Positions 36,701 through 45,578 of a DNA stretch of 64,000 nucleotides are shown here, one piece after another. The stretch is taken from assembly GCA_964438515.1 (NCBI GenBank), contig CAYTLK010000007.1:26861-90860 (forward strand), read 5' to 3'. Source of the stretch: RGIG3701 sp964438515. Its GTDB lineage: Bacteria > Planctomycetota > Planctomycetia > Pirellulales > Thermoguttaceae. Each line of letters begins with the position of its first letter. Positions within the stretch are counted from its first letter, which is position 1. A model generated the notes under the pieces. The model had not been told where the DNA came from. It worked only from the letters and a program-made list of their open reading frames with translations, and ran no database searches. The position numbers and the translations under genes are program-made.

Positions 36701-37104
36701 TGAAAGAGTGGATTCGATTTGACGACAAGAGGACCAGCGACCCCAAAAAGCGCCTCACCTTTGGAGTGATTACGTTCTACAAAGCGCAGGCGGAATTCAT
36801 CGCGAAAACACTCGGCAACAAATTTCTGGAATCGGTCGGCGAAGAGCGTTTGCGGATCGGGACGGTGGACGCATTTCAGGGGATGGAGTTCGACATTGTA
36901 TTTTTGTCGCTCGTCAGAACCGGGGCGAAGAATTTCGGTTTTTTACAGCTTTACAATCGTCTCAACGTCAGTATGAGCCGACAAAAGAAACTGCTGGTTG
37001 CGGTCGGTGATGCGGCATTTTACGATACTGCTGCAGCGAAGGAGATCGTTCCAGGTCTGGCGGACTTCCTGAAACTCTGTCGCGAGAAAGGGGTAATCCG
37101 GTGA
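33751..37104 (+). CDS. Superfamily 1 helicase, UPF1/Dna2-like, with long N-terminal region
   Basis: 1117 residues. The C-terminal 650 residues are an SF1B helicase: motif I GPPGTGKTT (about 487-495), motif II VDEAAR (about 820), motif III GDHRQLPQL, motif IV/V region TVDAFQGMEFDIVFLSLVR, and motif VI NRLNVSMSRQKK. A large helical insertion splits motif Ia from motif II (about 540-790), as in UPF1/SMUBP2 relatives. The first 450 residues have no clear enzyme motif and a charged linker (about 350-370). It acts on RNA or DNA 5' to 3' in known relatives. It is coupled by ATGA overlap to kinase 2 and by GTGA overlap to the next gene, tying the signalling genes to the nucleic-acid module. Confidence 0.92.
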   Translation: MKFEEISSPFLSLRVKPRNTSEKLRAGDVLSIKTTATRGEFEIYTDETVTKITPTNPASVNSLAEVLSTGRAVLAQLTDPAPDGSAELHLALFNGEPLEMGDLEIGVDEKVQTALKKDTLDEAARTLWGKCVCKHGGKTWFCIVAGEAAKTYLEGKESSGQEDPNESDDTAVQEPEKSYRHFAIIGADLRFALAEKDKSNGQTIFLASRITRTRNRREDPALRLARGNLKFVDWTAAGERAVLARFQLDKLTQNDSSYLKKWDEFGEFEGKLLLERARKVGAIPFSVKEENKEGTITVQCESLTDAQKGILNDVTELEVVGDEDLPKFLNDPSMTYSEFAEGIADDEFLENFLGEKKASQQEKQGNSKTQTFKVDDFNAATGELRLKTDSVPSGRWLIASIGGEIAQIKRRRKARKDIQTGRAANPGLGLLIEENGQIPPSQPPAKMKPLTAFVKQKVFHGNSPTMAQERAIEAALNTPDIALIQGPPGTGKTTVIAAIIERLNEESDKRDGLSGRVLLSGFQHDAVENMIGRLTLNGLPVPKFGQRSGNEQNQDLSRFERQLQEWCESRAAELRTKNPYITESIEEQSLQNLCVQYINAPTLSLAIILLETSLKLSDLTLGEELRKRLQKELKSLKMEQDNEPTENPKLNVIRCIRVTKTGFSDDGADRAGDAFYALKDELGKADTDLLDQARHWLRKEEIPPFLKDLKMLKDRLLKNFTPAPIFRMEKTRDTVVNLINETLGKVRQNGLTARDKKTAALAELLLEIENNPAGILDAVKDYCFAFAATCQQSVNKGMQKMKGIRPRTSNQTLQYDFVIVDEAARVSPRDLMIPMAQGKRIILVGDHRQLPQLIDEEVAKRMEEGSETIGENEWLKKSMFEYLFTERLAKLEEADGIQRRVTLDTQYRTHPLLGDFISRNFYEHFNTEEKFTSGLPESHFSYDLPGTDGKCAMWLNVPQKSGGMKKSGTSQTRPAEADAICEKLKEWIRFDDKRTSDPKKRLTFGVITFYKAQAEFIAKTLGNKFLESVGEERLRIGTVDAFQGMEFDIVFLSLVRTGAKNFGFLQLYNRLNVSMSRQKKLLVAVGDAAFYDTAAAKEIVPGLADFLKLCREKGVIR

Positions 37105-39086
37105 ATAAGATTTTCGACTTCAATGAGAAAAACACACCGTGCGGCCTCCTCGGTCGTCCGCGAGAATTAGGGTGGCCATGCGAAATGTTTCGCATTACTT
37201 TACCTAAAGTTATGCAAGATTCCAAACGCCAGCTCAACGTGTTTGAATGGTGCATTCTGAAACTGCTCGCATATGGACGTTATGAACCAAAACAGCTGGC
37301 TGAAGAAACCTGTCTTCCGCCGGATCTTATTGAAATCATTCTTCTGCGTCTGTACGACTGCGGCAAAATTGATGAATACTATCAGGTCCTCCCCGACACT
37401 TTGAATACCATTGAACGTCTGGAAACTGAAAAGGAATCGGAACCTGCAGAATATGAAACCTGTGTCATTTTTCGTGAGCAAATCGGAGGAGCGCTTCTGC
37501 CAATGTTCAAGGAGGCGAAGCTGAAAGCGGAAGAGGTCAACGAAAACGGTTCGATTGAGAAAGAGGGGAAGAGTGTTCGTTTATGGCATCTTGCTCCTTC
37601 GTCAAACAGCACATCCGCTCCCACTGCGGCGGACGTTTTTTCTGCATTGCGTACCATGTCGCGGCGGCGTAAAGTATCGGGCGAATCGTACGTTATTCCG
37701 TCTGCGAAGTTCGTTTCCATCGCTCCGGGTTTGGAATCGTGTGAGCTGCGTGTTCGTATGGTCCTCCAGCAGAACAGTGATTGGCGCATCCTCAATCCGT
37801 TCGGGAAAGGGTGGTCGCTGGAACTTGAGTCCGCGTATCAAAAGTTACTGGAACAAAATGAACAGGAAGCGACAAAATTTCAGGAATGGCAAACCTACAA
37901 TACAAACCAACGTCCAGCGCTGGACAGGGAAGACGACACGTCCAAACCTGCGTACGATACGCCAGAGAATCGCAGTCACTATCCAGAACTGCTCAAAGCG
38001 TTAAAACGCGGCGATGTCTATGCCGCGCTCGAATGGACGTTGTTTTATGCTCTTCAGAAGGTTGGCACAAAGAAAATTGTCCAGTTACTTCAAATCGACA
38101 CACGAGAAAACAACCGAAAGCGTCTGGCTGCGGCCATCCGTTTCTTAACCGCAAGTGACGATAGTGCCGACACGAATTCGGAAGAATCTGGGGTAGAGAA
38201 TCGTATTTTCGTTCCTCTCCCAGTGAAACTGCAATCTTATCAAAACGATGAAACGGCTGAAATGCAGGTCGTCCTGCCGCTTGCCATTCTCGTCTCGCAA
38301 GATGACGCCCATTTTCCGATTCGCAAGGTTTTCGAAGCGTATCCGGACTGTCTGTCACGTATCGTCAATCTCAAAGAACGCCGCGATTCCCAAAGGCACG
38401 GCAACAGCAAATGGCTCGAAATCTGTAGCGACGATGACCGCGTATTTATGAGGAATGTCGTTACCGCATTTTTACCGTCCATCCATTTTACGGATTCACC
38501 TTCCCCAGTGAGATCGGAGGGGGACGCACGTGCCGACATGCGCCTTGAGGCTCGTCTTGCTTTGCAGAACATCTTCGGGATTTCCGCATTCGACCGCATG
38601 GACAGCATTTTACAAGAGAATTTGCTTCAAGCTGAGATGTTTCAGCAACGTCATAACGACAAAGCCGAAGAAGATGTTCTTCCGTGCATAAACAACCTTT
38701 ACGCTGCCGCTCAGTGCGCCTTTCGTCCGCTTTTGGTCGGTGAACGTCCGGAATCTGTTTCCGTCGAAACTGCGGCAAAAAAGGCAAAAGATGTCGGTTG
38801 GGGAGAGTTTCCACTGTCTTTGCGTACGGTTCGCCCGGAGATGATTCAAAGGACTCTGGAAGGTGCCGACCAAACGCTTGGCGCAAGTGTTCTTGTTTGG
38901 CTCTTGGTCACAGACAGCAATCTCTTGCGGCAAATAGCAGTGAAATTGCCGTCATTTCTTTTGAATATTCACGAACTTCTCACCTTTCGCAAGCACGGCA
39001 ACCAATCTTGCATGATGCAAAGAGCAAAACTCAGCGAACTTTGTCAAACCATTTACACAATCATCAGAACGATAACGGAGGCATAA
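37101..39086 (+). CDS. Unknown protein with N-terminal winged-helix-like region
   Basis: 661 residues, family not recognised. Residues about 45-110 read like a winged helix: FEWCILKLLAYGRYEPKQLAEET, then LPPDLIEIILLRLYDCGKIDEYY. The middle part has strands (SYVIPSAKFVSIAPG, CELRVRMVLQ, WRILNPFGKGWSLEL) that recall DUF-type partners of phospholipase D-like or restriction proteins. The rest is mostly helical. No HKD, PD-(D/E)xK or HNH motif is visible. It starts with GTG at 37101 (AAAGGGG ribosome-binding site), overlapping the helicase stop. By position it should be a DNA/RNA-binding or effector partner of the helicase. Confidence 0.78.
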   Translation: MNKIFDFNEKNTPCGLLGRPRELGWPCEMFRITLPKVMQDSKRQLNVFEWCILKLLAYGRYEPKQLAEETCLPPDLIEIILLRLYDCGKIDEYYQVLPDTLNTIERLETEKESEPAEYETCVIFREQIGGALLPMFKEAKLKAEEVNENGSIEKEGKSVRLWHLAPSSNSTSAPTAADVFSALRTMSRRRKVSGESYVIPSAKFVSIAPGLESCELRVRMVLQQNSDWRILNPFGKGWSLELESAYQKLLEQNEQEATKFQEWQTYNTNQRPALDREDDTSKPAYDTPENRSHYPELLKALKRGDVYAALEWTLFYALQKVGTKKIVQLLQIDTRENNRKRLAAAIRFLTASDDSADTNSEESGVENRIFVPLPVKLQSYQNDETAEMQVVLPLAILVSQDDAHFPIRKVFEAYPDCLSRIVNLKERRDSQRHGNSKWLEICSDDDRVFMRNVVTAFLPSIHFTDSPSPVRSEGDARADMRLEARLALQNIFGISAFDRMDSILQENLLQAEMFQQRHNDKAEEDVLPCINNLYAAAQCAFRPLLVGERPESVSVETAAKKAKDVGWGEFPLSLRTVRPEMIQRTLEGADQTLGASVLVWLLVTDSNLLRQIAVKLPSFLLNIHELLTFRKHGNQSCMMQRAKLSELCQTIYTIIRTITEA

Positions 39087-39090
39087 AATT

Positions 39091-42000
39091 ATGGGAATTT
39101 TTGGAAAATCAGCAAAAGAACTTGATGATTTCGCAAAGAAATTGCAGGAACAGGAACTCGATCTTAATAATCGGGAACTTCAGCTCAAGAATCGGGAAAG
39201 CGATGTCAAATTAAGAGAAGGAAACGTCAATCACGAGCGTACATTGCTGGAAACTGCAAAATCGTCGTTCGTAAAGGAACGTACTGAACATCTCGAAGAG
39301 GTAAAACGGTTTTCCGATCAAATTGCGCTTGAGAGGGCAGATCTCGAAAAGAATCGTCAAGAGGTCATTCGTCAAGAGGCGGAGGCCAAAGCCGGTTTTG
39401 CAAAGACGCAAGAAGAAACGTTCAAAAAAGTCATCGAAAAGCGGGTGTCGGAACTGGATGCTCGTCAAGCGGATTTGGAGAAATTTGCACAGCGTATCGC
39501 CGCAGATCTTGCCGGCGTAACGGTCAAAGAGGGAGAAATCGCCCAGCGTGAGCTGCGTGTCACGGAGCGCGAACAGCGTGCGGATGCCGGGTTTGCGGAC
39601 AAAGTCACAGCTCTGGCCGCAGAAACCAAACGTCAGCAGGAGGCGAACCTGCAGAAAGCCAATCAGCTGGAGGAACGAGAAAATTTGTTGGCAGAGGAAA
39701 ATGCCAGACTTGAAGCCGTAAAGGAACTCGTCCGACAGCGCGAACAAAAGGCTGCGGATGCCGAACGCCAGCGTGATGCGGGTTATGCCGACGAACGTGC
39801 TTCATTTGACTCGGAAATCAATGACAAGCGTGCGAAATTTCAAAAGGAAGCGGCGCAAAAACTCAATGACTTGCAGATCGAGCTGGCGAAGCAGAAAACC
39901 GGGCTGCTCGCCAGATTGGAGGCCGAAATCGCAGATATTCGTGAAAAACGGCTTGCAGAAATCACGGACGCCGAAGAGAAAGAGCGGGTGCGTATTCGTA
40001 AAATCGCGGAAGAAGAAACGGTACGTATTCGTAAAACTACGGAAGAGGAAGCGGCACACATCCGTAAAACCTTGGAAGATGAAGTCGCTCGTGTTCGTAA
40101 AACCACGGAGGAAGAAGCGGCTCGAGTTCGAAGTGATGTTGATTTGGAACGCAAGACGTGGAATTCGGAGAGGGCGACACAGCAAGCCGAGTTAAAAAGG
40201 CAGAGCGAGGCAAACGAGGAAAAGGCGGGCAAACTTTCGGCAAAGGATGACTATCAGATTGGCAAAGAGCAGGAACTACAGGCAAAAGAACGAGATCTTG
40301 AATCGCTGCGCAATCAGCTGGAAGAAATCGTCGAAGAACGTATTGCGGAACGCAAAGCAACGTTTGATTCCCAGACGGCGGAACACCTTGAGGAAAACCA
40401 GCGTCTGCGCGATTCGCTTCGAATCCAGACCGGTCTTGTGGGTGCGTTCGAACAGCTCAAACGTCAGCTTGGAGATACAGACCCTGCGGAAATTCTTCGG
40501 GATCTGAATTCAAAGACTGATGAATTGAAACGCTTGCGCGAAGAATTGGCGACCCGGCCAACGGAAGAAATGCGGGAGCGTTACGAGATTCTTGAAAAAG
40601 AAACCGAAGATCAGAAGGAGCGAATTAAAAATTTGGAAGAAGAAAAGATGCAAAATGCAGACGCGGTAGCCGAAGCGATGGATCTTAGCCGCAAAAACAG
40701 TGAACTTGCCTCGGATAACAAATTCTTAACACAAAGGGCGGAGCGAGGTGAAGCCTCTGCCGAAGAAGCCAATACAGAATTGAAGCGTCTTCGCAGTGCC
40801 TACGAGCGTCCTGCTGAAGTTGCCGCCCGTTACAAGGAAATCGAAATGCCGTACATTACTGCGGATAATGCCTCTCACCCTGCCGACTTGACGGATGATT
40901 CTACCCCTTGCAAGTTAAAGAAGGTACAAAAAGATTGTCGCAACGCAAAACAAGATGAAATGATGGAATTAAAAGAAGAGGAGAGACGTCTCACGTTGTT
41001 GTCCGCACAAGAAGAATTGCGATGGCTCGATGGTATTGGTAAAGCCTGTGATAATTATGGTTTGCACTTTCCGCAACGTATTCTTAAGGCGTTTCATACT
41101 GCCCTGAAAACTGCGGAATGGTCACCTATAACGATTCTTGCGGGCGTTTCCGGTACGGGAAAATCGGAACTTCCTCGCCTCTATTCGCATTTTGGAGGTC
41201 TGCTGTTTGAACCACTGTCCGTTCAGCCGAACTGGGATTCGCAGGAATCCATGCTTGGCTTTTTCAACTCCATCGACAATAAGTTTGATGCGCAGCCCGT
41301 ATTGCGATTTTTGACGCAGAGCCAGCAAACTCCGGATGAACCCTATGAAAAGCGACTGGAGCGTTGGAGAAAAATGGCGGGTACGACACTGAACCTCGAT
41401 TCATCGAAACAAGATCAAGAGGAACTGATTCGTACACTGAAAGAATCCAACTATCCCGGACTTCAAGACTGCGTTTGCATGGTTCTTCTGGATGAGATGA
41501 ACCTTGCGCATCCTGAACTCTACTTTGCCGAGTTCCTGAGCAAACTGGAACTGCGTCGTGGAATGAAGCGCGGAGATGTGCCCTATTTACCGGTGAAAAT
41601 TGGCGCTGGACTGCCTCCCTATCAGTTGCCGCTCGGACGCAATGTTTTTTGGACGGGAACGATGAATCAGGACGAAACTACAAAGTCTCTTTCCGACAAG
41701 GTGCTGGACCGTTCCATCGTCATTTATTTTCCGCGTCCTGCGGAGCTGAAACGTCGAAAAGAACTAAAACCGCTTGATGACAAGAATCGCGGGAAGTTAC
41801 TTCACAAATCTGCCTTTTTCAGTTGGTTTGCCCAAGAGAGTCAATTTACGGACGAACAGGTCAAACCGTACAAAAAATTTATCGAGGAAATAAATCAGTC
41901 GCTGGGTGTCGCCGGACGCGCTATCGGTCACCGTGTCTGGCAGTCCATCGAATATTACATGGCAAACTATCCTGATGTTCGTGCGGCAGTCAGTGCCGAC

Positions 42001-42282
42001 GGAGACGAATCCTCACTCCAAATCGCGATGAACACCGCTTTTGAAGACCAGCTCGTCCAAAAAGTGATGCCGAAGCTGCGCGGCATCGACACTCGAGGCA
42101 AATCCAAAACCGATTGTCTCGACAAAATTCTCGGTCAACTCAATACAGGTATCCATGGACAGCCGTTCAGCCTGAACGAAGACTTTACCCTTGCCTGCGA
42201 ACTCGGCTACGGTCAGTTCATCTGGCAGTCCGCGAACTATCTCAATGAGGAGAACGACAGTAACACACAGGTATCGCTATGA
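39091..42282 (+). CDS. McrB-like AAA+ NTPase with a 600-residue coiled coil
   Basis: 1063 residues. Residues about 5-640 are almost continuous charged coiled coil, including five tandem 11-residue units (about 296-350, type EEEAARVRKTT). The C-terminal 400 residues are a McrB-family AAA+ domain: Walker A GVSGTGKS (685-692), Walker B VLLDEMNLAHPELYFAEFL, sensor region WTGTMNQDETTKSLSDKVLDRS, and ELGYGQFIWQSANYL at the end. McrB NTPases drive DNA translocation for McrC-type nucleases. Here the usual N-terminal DNA-recognition domain is replaced by the coiled coil. A CGGAGG ribosome-binding site supports the ATG. The stop overlaps the next gene (ATGA), the arrangement seen in mcrBC pairs. Confidence 0.9.
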   Translation: MGIFGKSAKELDDFAKKLQEQELDLNNRELQLKNRESDVKLREGNVNHERTLLETAKSSFVKERTEHLEEVKRFSDQIALERADLEKNRQEVIRQEAEAKAGFAKTQEETFKKVIEKRVSELDARQADLEKFAQRIAADLAGVTVKEGEIAQRELRVTEREQRADAGFADKVTALAAETKRQQEANLQKANQLEERENLLAEENARLEAVKELVRQREQKAADAERQRDAGYADERASFDSEINDKRAKFQKEAAQKLNDLQIELAKQKTGLLARLEAEIADIREKRLAEITDAEEKERVRIRKIAEEETVRIRKTTEEEAAHIRKTLEDEVARVRKTTEEEAARVRSDVDLERKTWNSERATQQAELKRQSEANEEKAGKLSAKDDYQIGKEQELQAKERDLESLRNQLEEIVEERIAERKATFDSQTAEHLEENQRLRDSLRIQTGLVGAFEQLKRQLGDTDPAEILRDLNSKTDELKRLREELATRPTEEMRERYEILEKETEDQKERIKNLEEEKMQNADAVAEAMDLSRKNSELASDNKFLTQRAERGEASAEEANTELKRLRSAYERPAEVAARYKEIEMPYITADNASHPADLTDDSTPCKLKKVQKDCRNAKQDEMMELKEEERRLTLLSAQEELRWLDGIGKACDNYGLHFPQRILKAFHTALKTAEWSPITILAGVSGTGKSELPRLYSHFGGLLFEPLSVQPNWDSQESMLGFFNSIDNKFDAQPVLRFLTQSQQTPDEPYEKRLERWRKMAGTTLNLDSSKQDQEELIRTLKESNYPGLQDCVCMVLLDEMNLAHPELYFAEFLSKLELRRGMKRGDVPYLPVKIGAGLPPYQLPLGRNVFWTGTMNQDETTKSLSDKVLDRSIVIYFPRPAELKRRKELKPLDDKNRGKLLHKSAFFSWFAQESQFTDEQVKPYKKFIEEINQSLGVAGRAIGHRVWQSIEYYMANYPDVRAAVSADGDESSLQIAMNTAFEDQLVQKVMPKLRGIDTRGKSKTDCLDKILGQLNTGIHGQPFSLNEDFTLACELGYGQFIWQSANYLNEENDSNTQVSL
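39976..40140 (+). repeat. 33-bp coding tandem repeat (5 units) in the McrB-like gene
   Basis: Five in-frame 33-bp units encode 11-residue coiled-coil repeats ending in RIRK/RVRK. The units have diverged at synonymous sites, so the repeat is under protein-level constraint and is not a recent slippage product. Confidence 0.85.
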
Positions 42283-45200
42283 CACTCGAACAACTCTATC
42301 GAAACTATTCGTTGAACACATCGGCAGGTATGAATGCCCGTGCGTTGCTTATGCAGTCGCATTGGTATTCTTCTATCTGCGAATTCGACCCGCGTACCGC
42401 AGACGCATTGCCGCAGCCGCTTGACGCCGTGTTGAGAAAAATGACCAAACTCGTTCAGGATTCCGTGTTAAAAGACCGATTGTGGCGTATTACTAAACAT
42501 GTTCGTTCATCATTAACAACGCTTTACCGGAACCTCAACGAATCTCCGCTTCGGGAACAGGCCGTTCTGCCTTTGCGTGCGGTACGCGAATTGGATACCG
42601 CTTCATTTATGGCGTTGGCGCGTCGTCCGGGACGTAACGTTCGGGAGAAACTCGCTGGGAAACCGTACCTGCAGGCGGTTCAGCGTTTACAGTCAGTGGA
42701 CCTGCCGGAAAACCGTCTCCTGAAAGCTTTTTCCGAATGGTTGGCGGAACTGTTGGAACTGCGTGCGGAATGTCTCAATGAAGAGCCGGACGAACTGCTT
42801 GCTCAAGTCCGTTCGTGGTTAGTGACGGATGAAGCGCAATCGATTCGCCGATGGGACAATCTGCCGCCTAACAACACGCTTCTCTCTCATCGTCACTATC
42901 GCGCTGTGTATGATGCGTGGCGTTGGCTGCAATCGCTGGACGACGATATTACTATGGATTTTGCGAAACTGTCCGAACGCCAAGAAACCATGCAAAAATG
43001 GCAGGAATACGGCAAAAAATATGCAAAGTCTCATTGCTTATTTGCGGATATTCCGATTTTCTTCGACTTCGAAAAGTTTGAAATCCAATCTTGGACAGAA
43101 ATTCTCTTTTTTAAGACGAGACAGTCCGTTTCCCGCTCTGCCGTCCCCTCCATCGTTCACGCGCCTGTATGCGTCGATCTGACCGAATTGTTTCCCCGCT
43201 ATGCTTTTTTAACAAACGATGGTTTCTCTTCGTGTAAGATTCATCCCAATCCTTTTCTCTGGCAACGCTGGCGAAATACAGACCGTTCGGTATCTGCGGA
43301 TCTGAATCTCTTCAACGCCGATGCCGTCTGTCTTCATTCCGATGCAGTAACCGTTTCTGCGCCCGATCTTTTTTTCTCCCGGAACCACACACTGGAGCAT
43401 CTCGACTGTGCGGCTCGTGCTTTCACGGCAAAACTTCGAGAGACGTTTGCAAACGATACCCTTTTCTGGCTGCAGCCGGATTTTCTTAATGACTTTGAAC
43501 TGGAAATCACTCGACGCAATATCAACGCACGTTTTCCCGGTGCCGAACCGCTTCCGCGTTCGGTTGCTGCGGTGTTTGAACAAGTCGATTTCGGAAGGTT
43601 GAGGGAGGGTTTTTCCGTTGTCGTTGTGGATACGGTCGGCGGAAAACAATGTGCAGCGAAGCTCGAAGCCCGGTTTGACGCAGAATTGGAGAAACGTTTG
43701 CCGGAAACTTACGGTTTCTATTGGGAACGTCATCCGCCGGTGATTCTTTCATGCAGAGACACAGAGGAAGAACAAAACAGCGCTGAAAAAGCGTATGCCA
43801 TTGCTTCCGTGGACGCGCAGGGAATTTGGTACGAAGCCGAGAGACCGAAAATCGCCGAATCCATCGACCCAAACGTATTGCGTCACGATACGCGAATCGG
43901 ACAATTCGGTTTTCTCATCAACCTTTCCGAAAGCCCTGTGCGTGGTGGCCTCAGGCTTCTCACCCTGCAGAAACGTGCTGGAGATATTCCCCTTTGGCGC
44001 GATCAGATTCCTGAACTTTCGATCAAAGTGTTGGCATACGGACGTTATCAGCGTATTTTCCTTGTTTCACGCGGCACCACCGTCAAACCCATTCGCGGGC
44101 AAGCCATCCAGATTCCCGTAAAAGCAATCTTTACGCTTCCTGCTGAAAAACGGCATTATCAGTTTCCGTTGTTTATAGGGGAAGCTGACGAAGCCCTTGG
44201 TTTTTCGGCAAAACTCGAATCACCAGCGTTCCCTCTCCCCCATGAGCTGAAATGCAGTCTGAACATGACATTCACTTATGGTGCCGACGACCCGTACTGT
44301 CTGATTTTCGAACCGATTAACAGTTCCATTTCTCCCATTCGCATTAAATGGCAAAGAACCGCTGAGGAAATCATTACCGATGCTCCGGCTCCGGAATACC
44401 CGATGCCGATGACGTGGGACGACCTGCGGAGTGTTCCAAAGCCGGATAGCGATGAAACAAGCGATTTACTGGAATGGGCGAACCTCGCACTGGATAGAAT
44501 GTTGTACATTCGACAGAGAGAGCGAACTACTGGAATGATCAAACAGAACTGGCTCACAGACAAAAACGGCCGTCATTATACGTTTGTTCAATGTAATGAT
44601 GTTGTGGAGGATGTATTCGTTCATGAAAAGGATTTTGTGTACGGAAATAATTATTCAGATTTTCAGGTTGGGGATATTGTCTCGTTTGAATTACATGTAC
44701 GTGATGATCGGTATTTTGGTAAAAACGTAGCACAAGAGGATTACAAAGATGTTGAGAATGTAATTAAGCATATACATAATGCGCTCTATTTTCCTGTAAT
44801 TCAGATTTGGCGTGATGGACGCTCGATTGATGACGAAGAATGTCCTCCCAGATTCAGGAACGCAATGAAAGAGAATATTGTAAACTTGGAAATGATGTTG
44901 TTGCAGAATGAAATACCGGATAAAATCAGAACTGAACTCTTATTTTTACTTTCTTGTATGCACAAAGACGCACCCAAAGAATGCATTCAGTGGATTGCAG
45001 AACAGGTTGAAAGCGGAAGAATCCGATATCCTCAAGCCGTCGGTTTCGCTTTGGGCGATGTATCCGAAGACTGGCAAAAAACAATTTTGAAAAATCTGAT
45101 CGACAATCCAAATAATGATGCTTTGCGTGTCTTTTCGTATGCAATTTGGCGGGAGCCGCATTTCGTTGAGAAATTCACCCTTTCGGAATATCAATCGGTT

Positions 45201-45578
45201 CTAAACAGTTTGAGTGTGATGCTGGCCAATATCGACAGGCGGAAAATCCGTAATTGGGCTCGCACAACTGCCGAACCGTTGGAACTTCTGCTCGGATTAT
45301 TGCGAACACGTAACTCGTCCGACGAAGACGTCCGAATGCTCTTACAGCCGCATCAGAAACTGACGAAGGAACTGGCCAAACAGGTTGAACACGTGGAAAA
45401 TCTTGCCATCAATTCGCACATCGCGCTGTTCTCGCGTGTTCAGCTTGACAATCTTCCTCCCAAACAGGAAGACGACCGTACTCCCGACCTGCTTTACGCC
45501 TTGCGTCTTTACCTCACAGGCGATGATGGTGCGAACGCCATTCAAATCACGGGTGTTTTAGATGGAGATACCGAATGA
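42279..45578 (+). CDS. DUF2357/McrC-like partner protein with embedded cold-shock domain
   Basis: 1099 residues, last gene of the operon. The N-terminal helical region (about 30-250, with LPENRLLKAFSEWLAELLELR and NTLLSHRHYRAVYDAWRWLQ) resembles DUF2357 proteins that partner McrB-like NTPases. The middle part is beta-rich (LNMTFTYGADDPYCLIFEP at about 660-680). Residues about 755-825 read like a cold-shock OB-fold: a strand, DVFVHEKDF (about 778-786), then FQVGDIVSFELHV and FGKNVA. The final 250 residues are helical and HEAT-like. I see no PD-(D/E)xK nuclease motif. The fusion suggests single-stranded RNA or DNA binding by the McrC-side subunit. The start overlaps the McrB-like gene. Confidence 0.78.
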   Translation: MTLEQLYRNYSLNTSAGMNARALLMQSHWYSSICEFDPRTADALPQPLDAVLRKMTKLVQDSVLKDRLWRITKHVRSSLTTLYRNLNESPLREQAVLPLRAVRELDTASFMALARRPGRNVREKLAGKPYLQAVQRLQSVDLPENRLLKAFSEWLAELLELRAECLNEEPDELLAQVRSWLVTDEAQSIRRWDNLPPNNTLLSHRHYRAVYDAWRWLQSLDDDITMDFAKLSERQETMQKWQEYGKKYAKSHCLFADIPIFFDFEKFEIQSWTEILFFKTRQSVSRSAVPSIVHAPVCVDLTELFPRYAFLTNDGFSSCKIHPNPFLWQRWRNTDRSVSADLNLFNADAVCLHSDAVTVSAPDLFFSRNHTLEHLDCAARAFTAKLRETFANDTLFWLQPDFLNDFELEITRRNINARFPGAEPLPRSVAAVFEQVDFGRLREGFSVVVVDTVGGKQCAAKLEARFDAELEKRLPETYGFYWERHPPVILSCRDTEEEQNSAEKAYAIASVDAQGIWYEAERPKIAESIDPNVLRHDTRIGQFGFLINLSESPVRGGLRLLTLQKRAGDIPLWRDQIPELSIKVLAYGRYQRIFLVSRGTTVKPIRGQAIQIPVKAIFTLPAEKRHYQFPLFIGEADEALGFSAKLESPAFPLPHELKCSLNMTFTYGADDPYCLIFEPINSSISPIRIKWQRTAEEIITDAPAPEYPMPMTWDDLRSVPKPDSDETSDLLEWANLALDRMLYIRQRERTTGMIKQNWLTDKNGRHYTFVQCNDVVEDVFVHEKDFVYGNNYSDFQVGDIVSFELHVRDDRYFGKNVAQEDYKDVENVIKHIHNALYFPVIQIWRDGRSIDDEECPPRFRNAMKENIVNLEMMLLQNEIPDKIRTELLFLLSCMHKDAPKECIQWIAEQVESGRIRYPQAVGFALGDVSEDWQKTILKNLIDNPNNDALRVFSYAIWREPHFVEKFTLSEYQSVLNSLSVMLANIDRRKIRNWARTTAEPLELLLGLLRTRNSSDEDVRMLLQPHQKLTKELAKQVEHVENLAINSHIALFSRVQLDNLPPKQEDDRTPDLLYALRLYLTGDDGANAIQITGVLDGDTE

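Noticed and set aside
22373..45578. Tellurite-resistance (ter) operon
   Set aside because: Although the vWA proteins are TerY-like, there is no TerD/TerZ, TerB or TerC protein in the window.
22373..45578. Prophage or integrative element
   Set aside because: No integrase, portal, terminase, capsid or conjugation gene and no attachment site with tRNA was found at either side.
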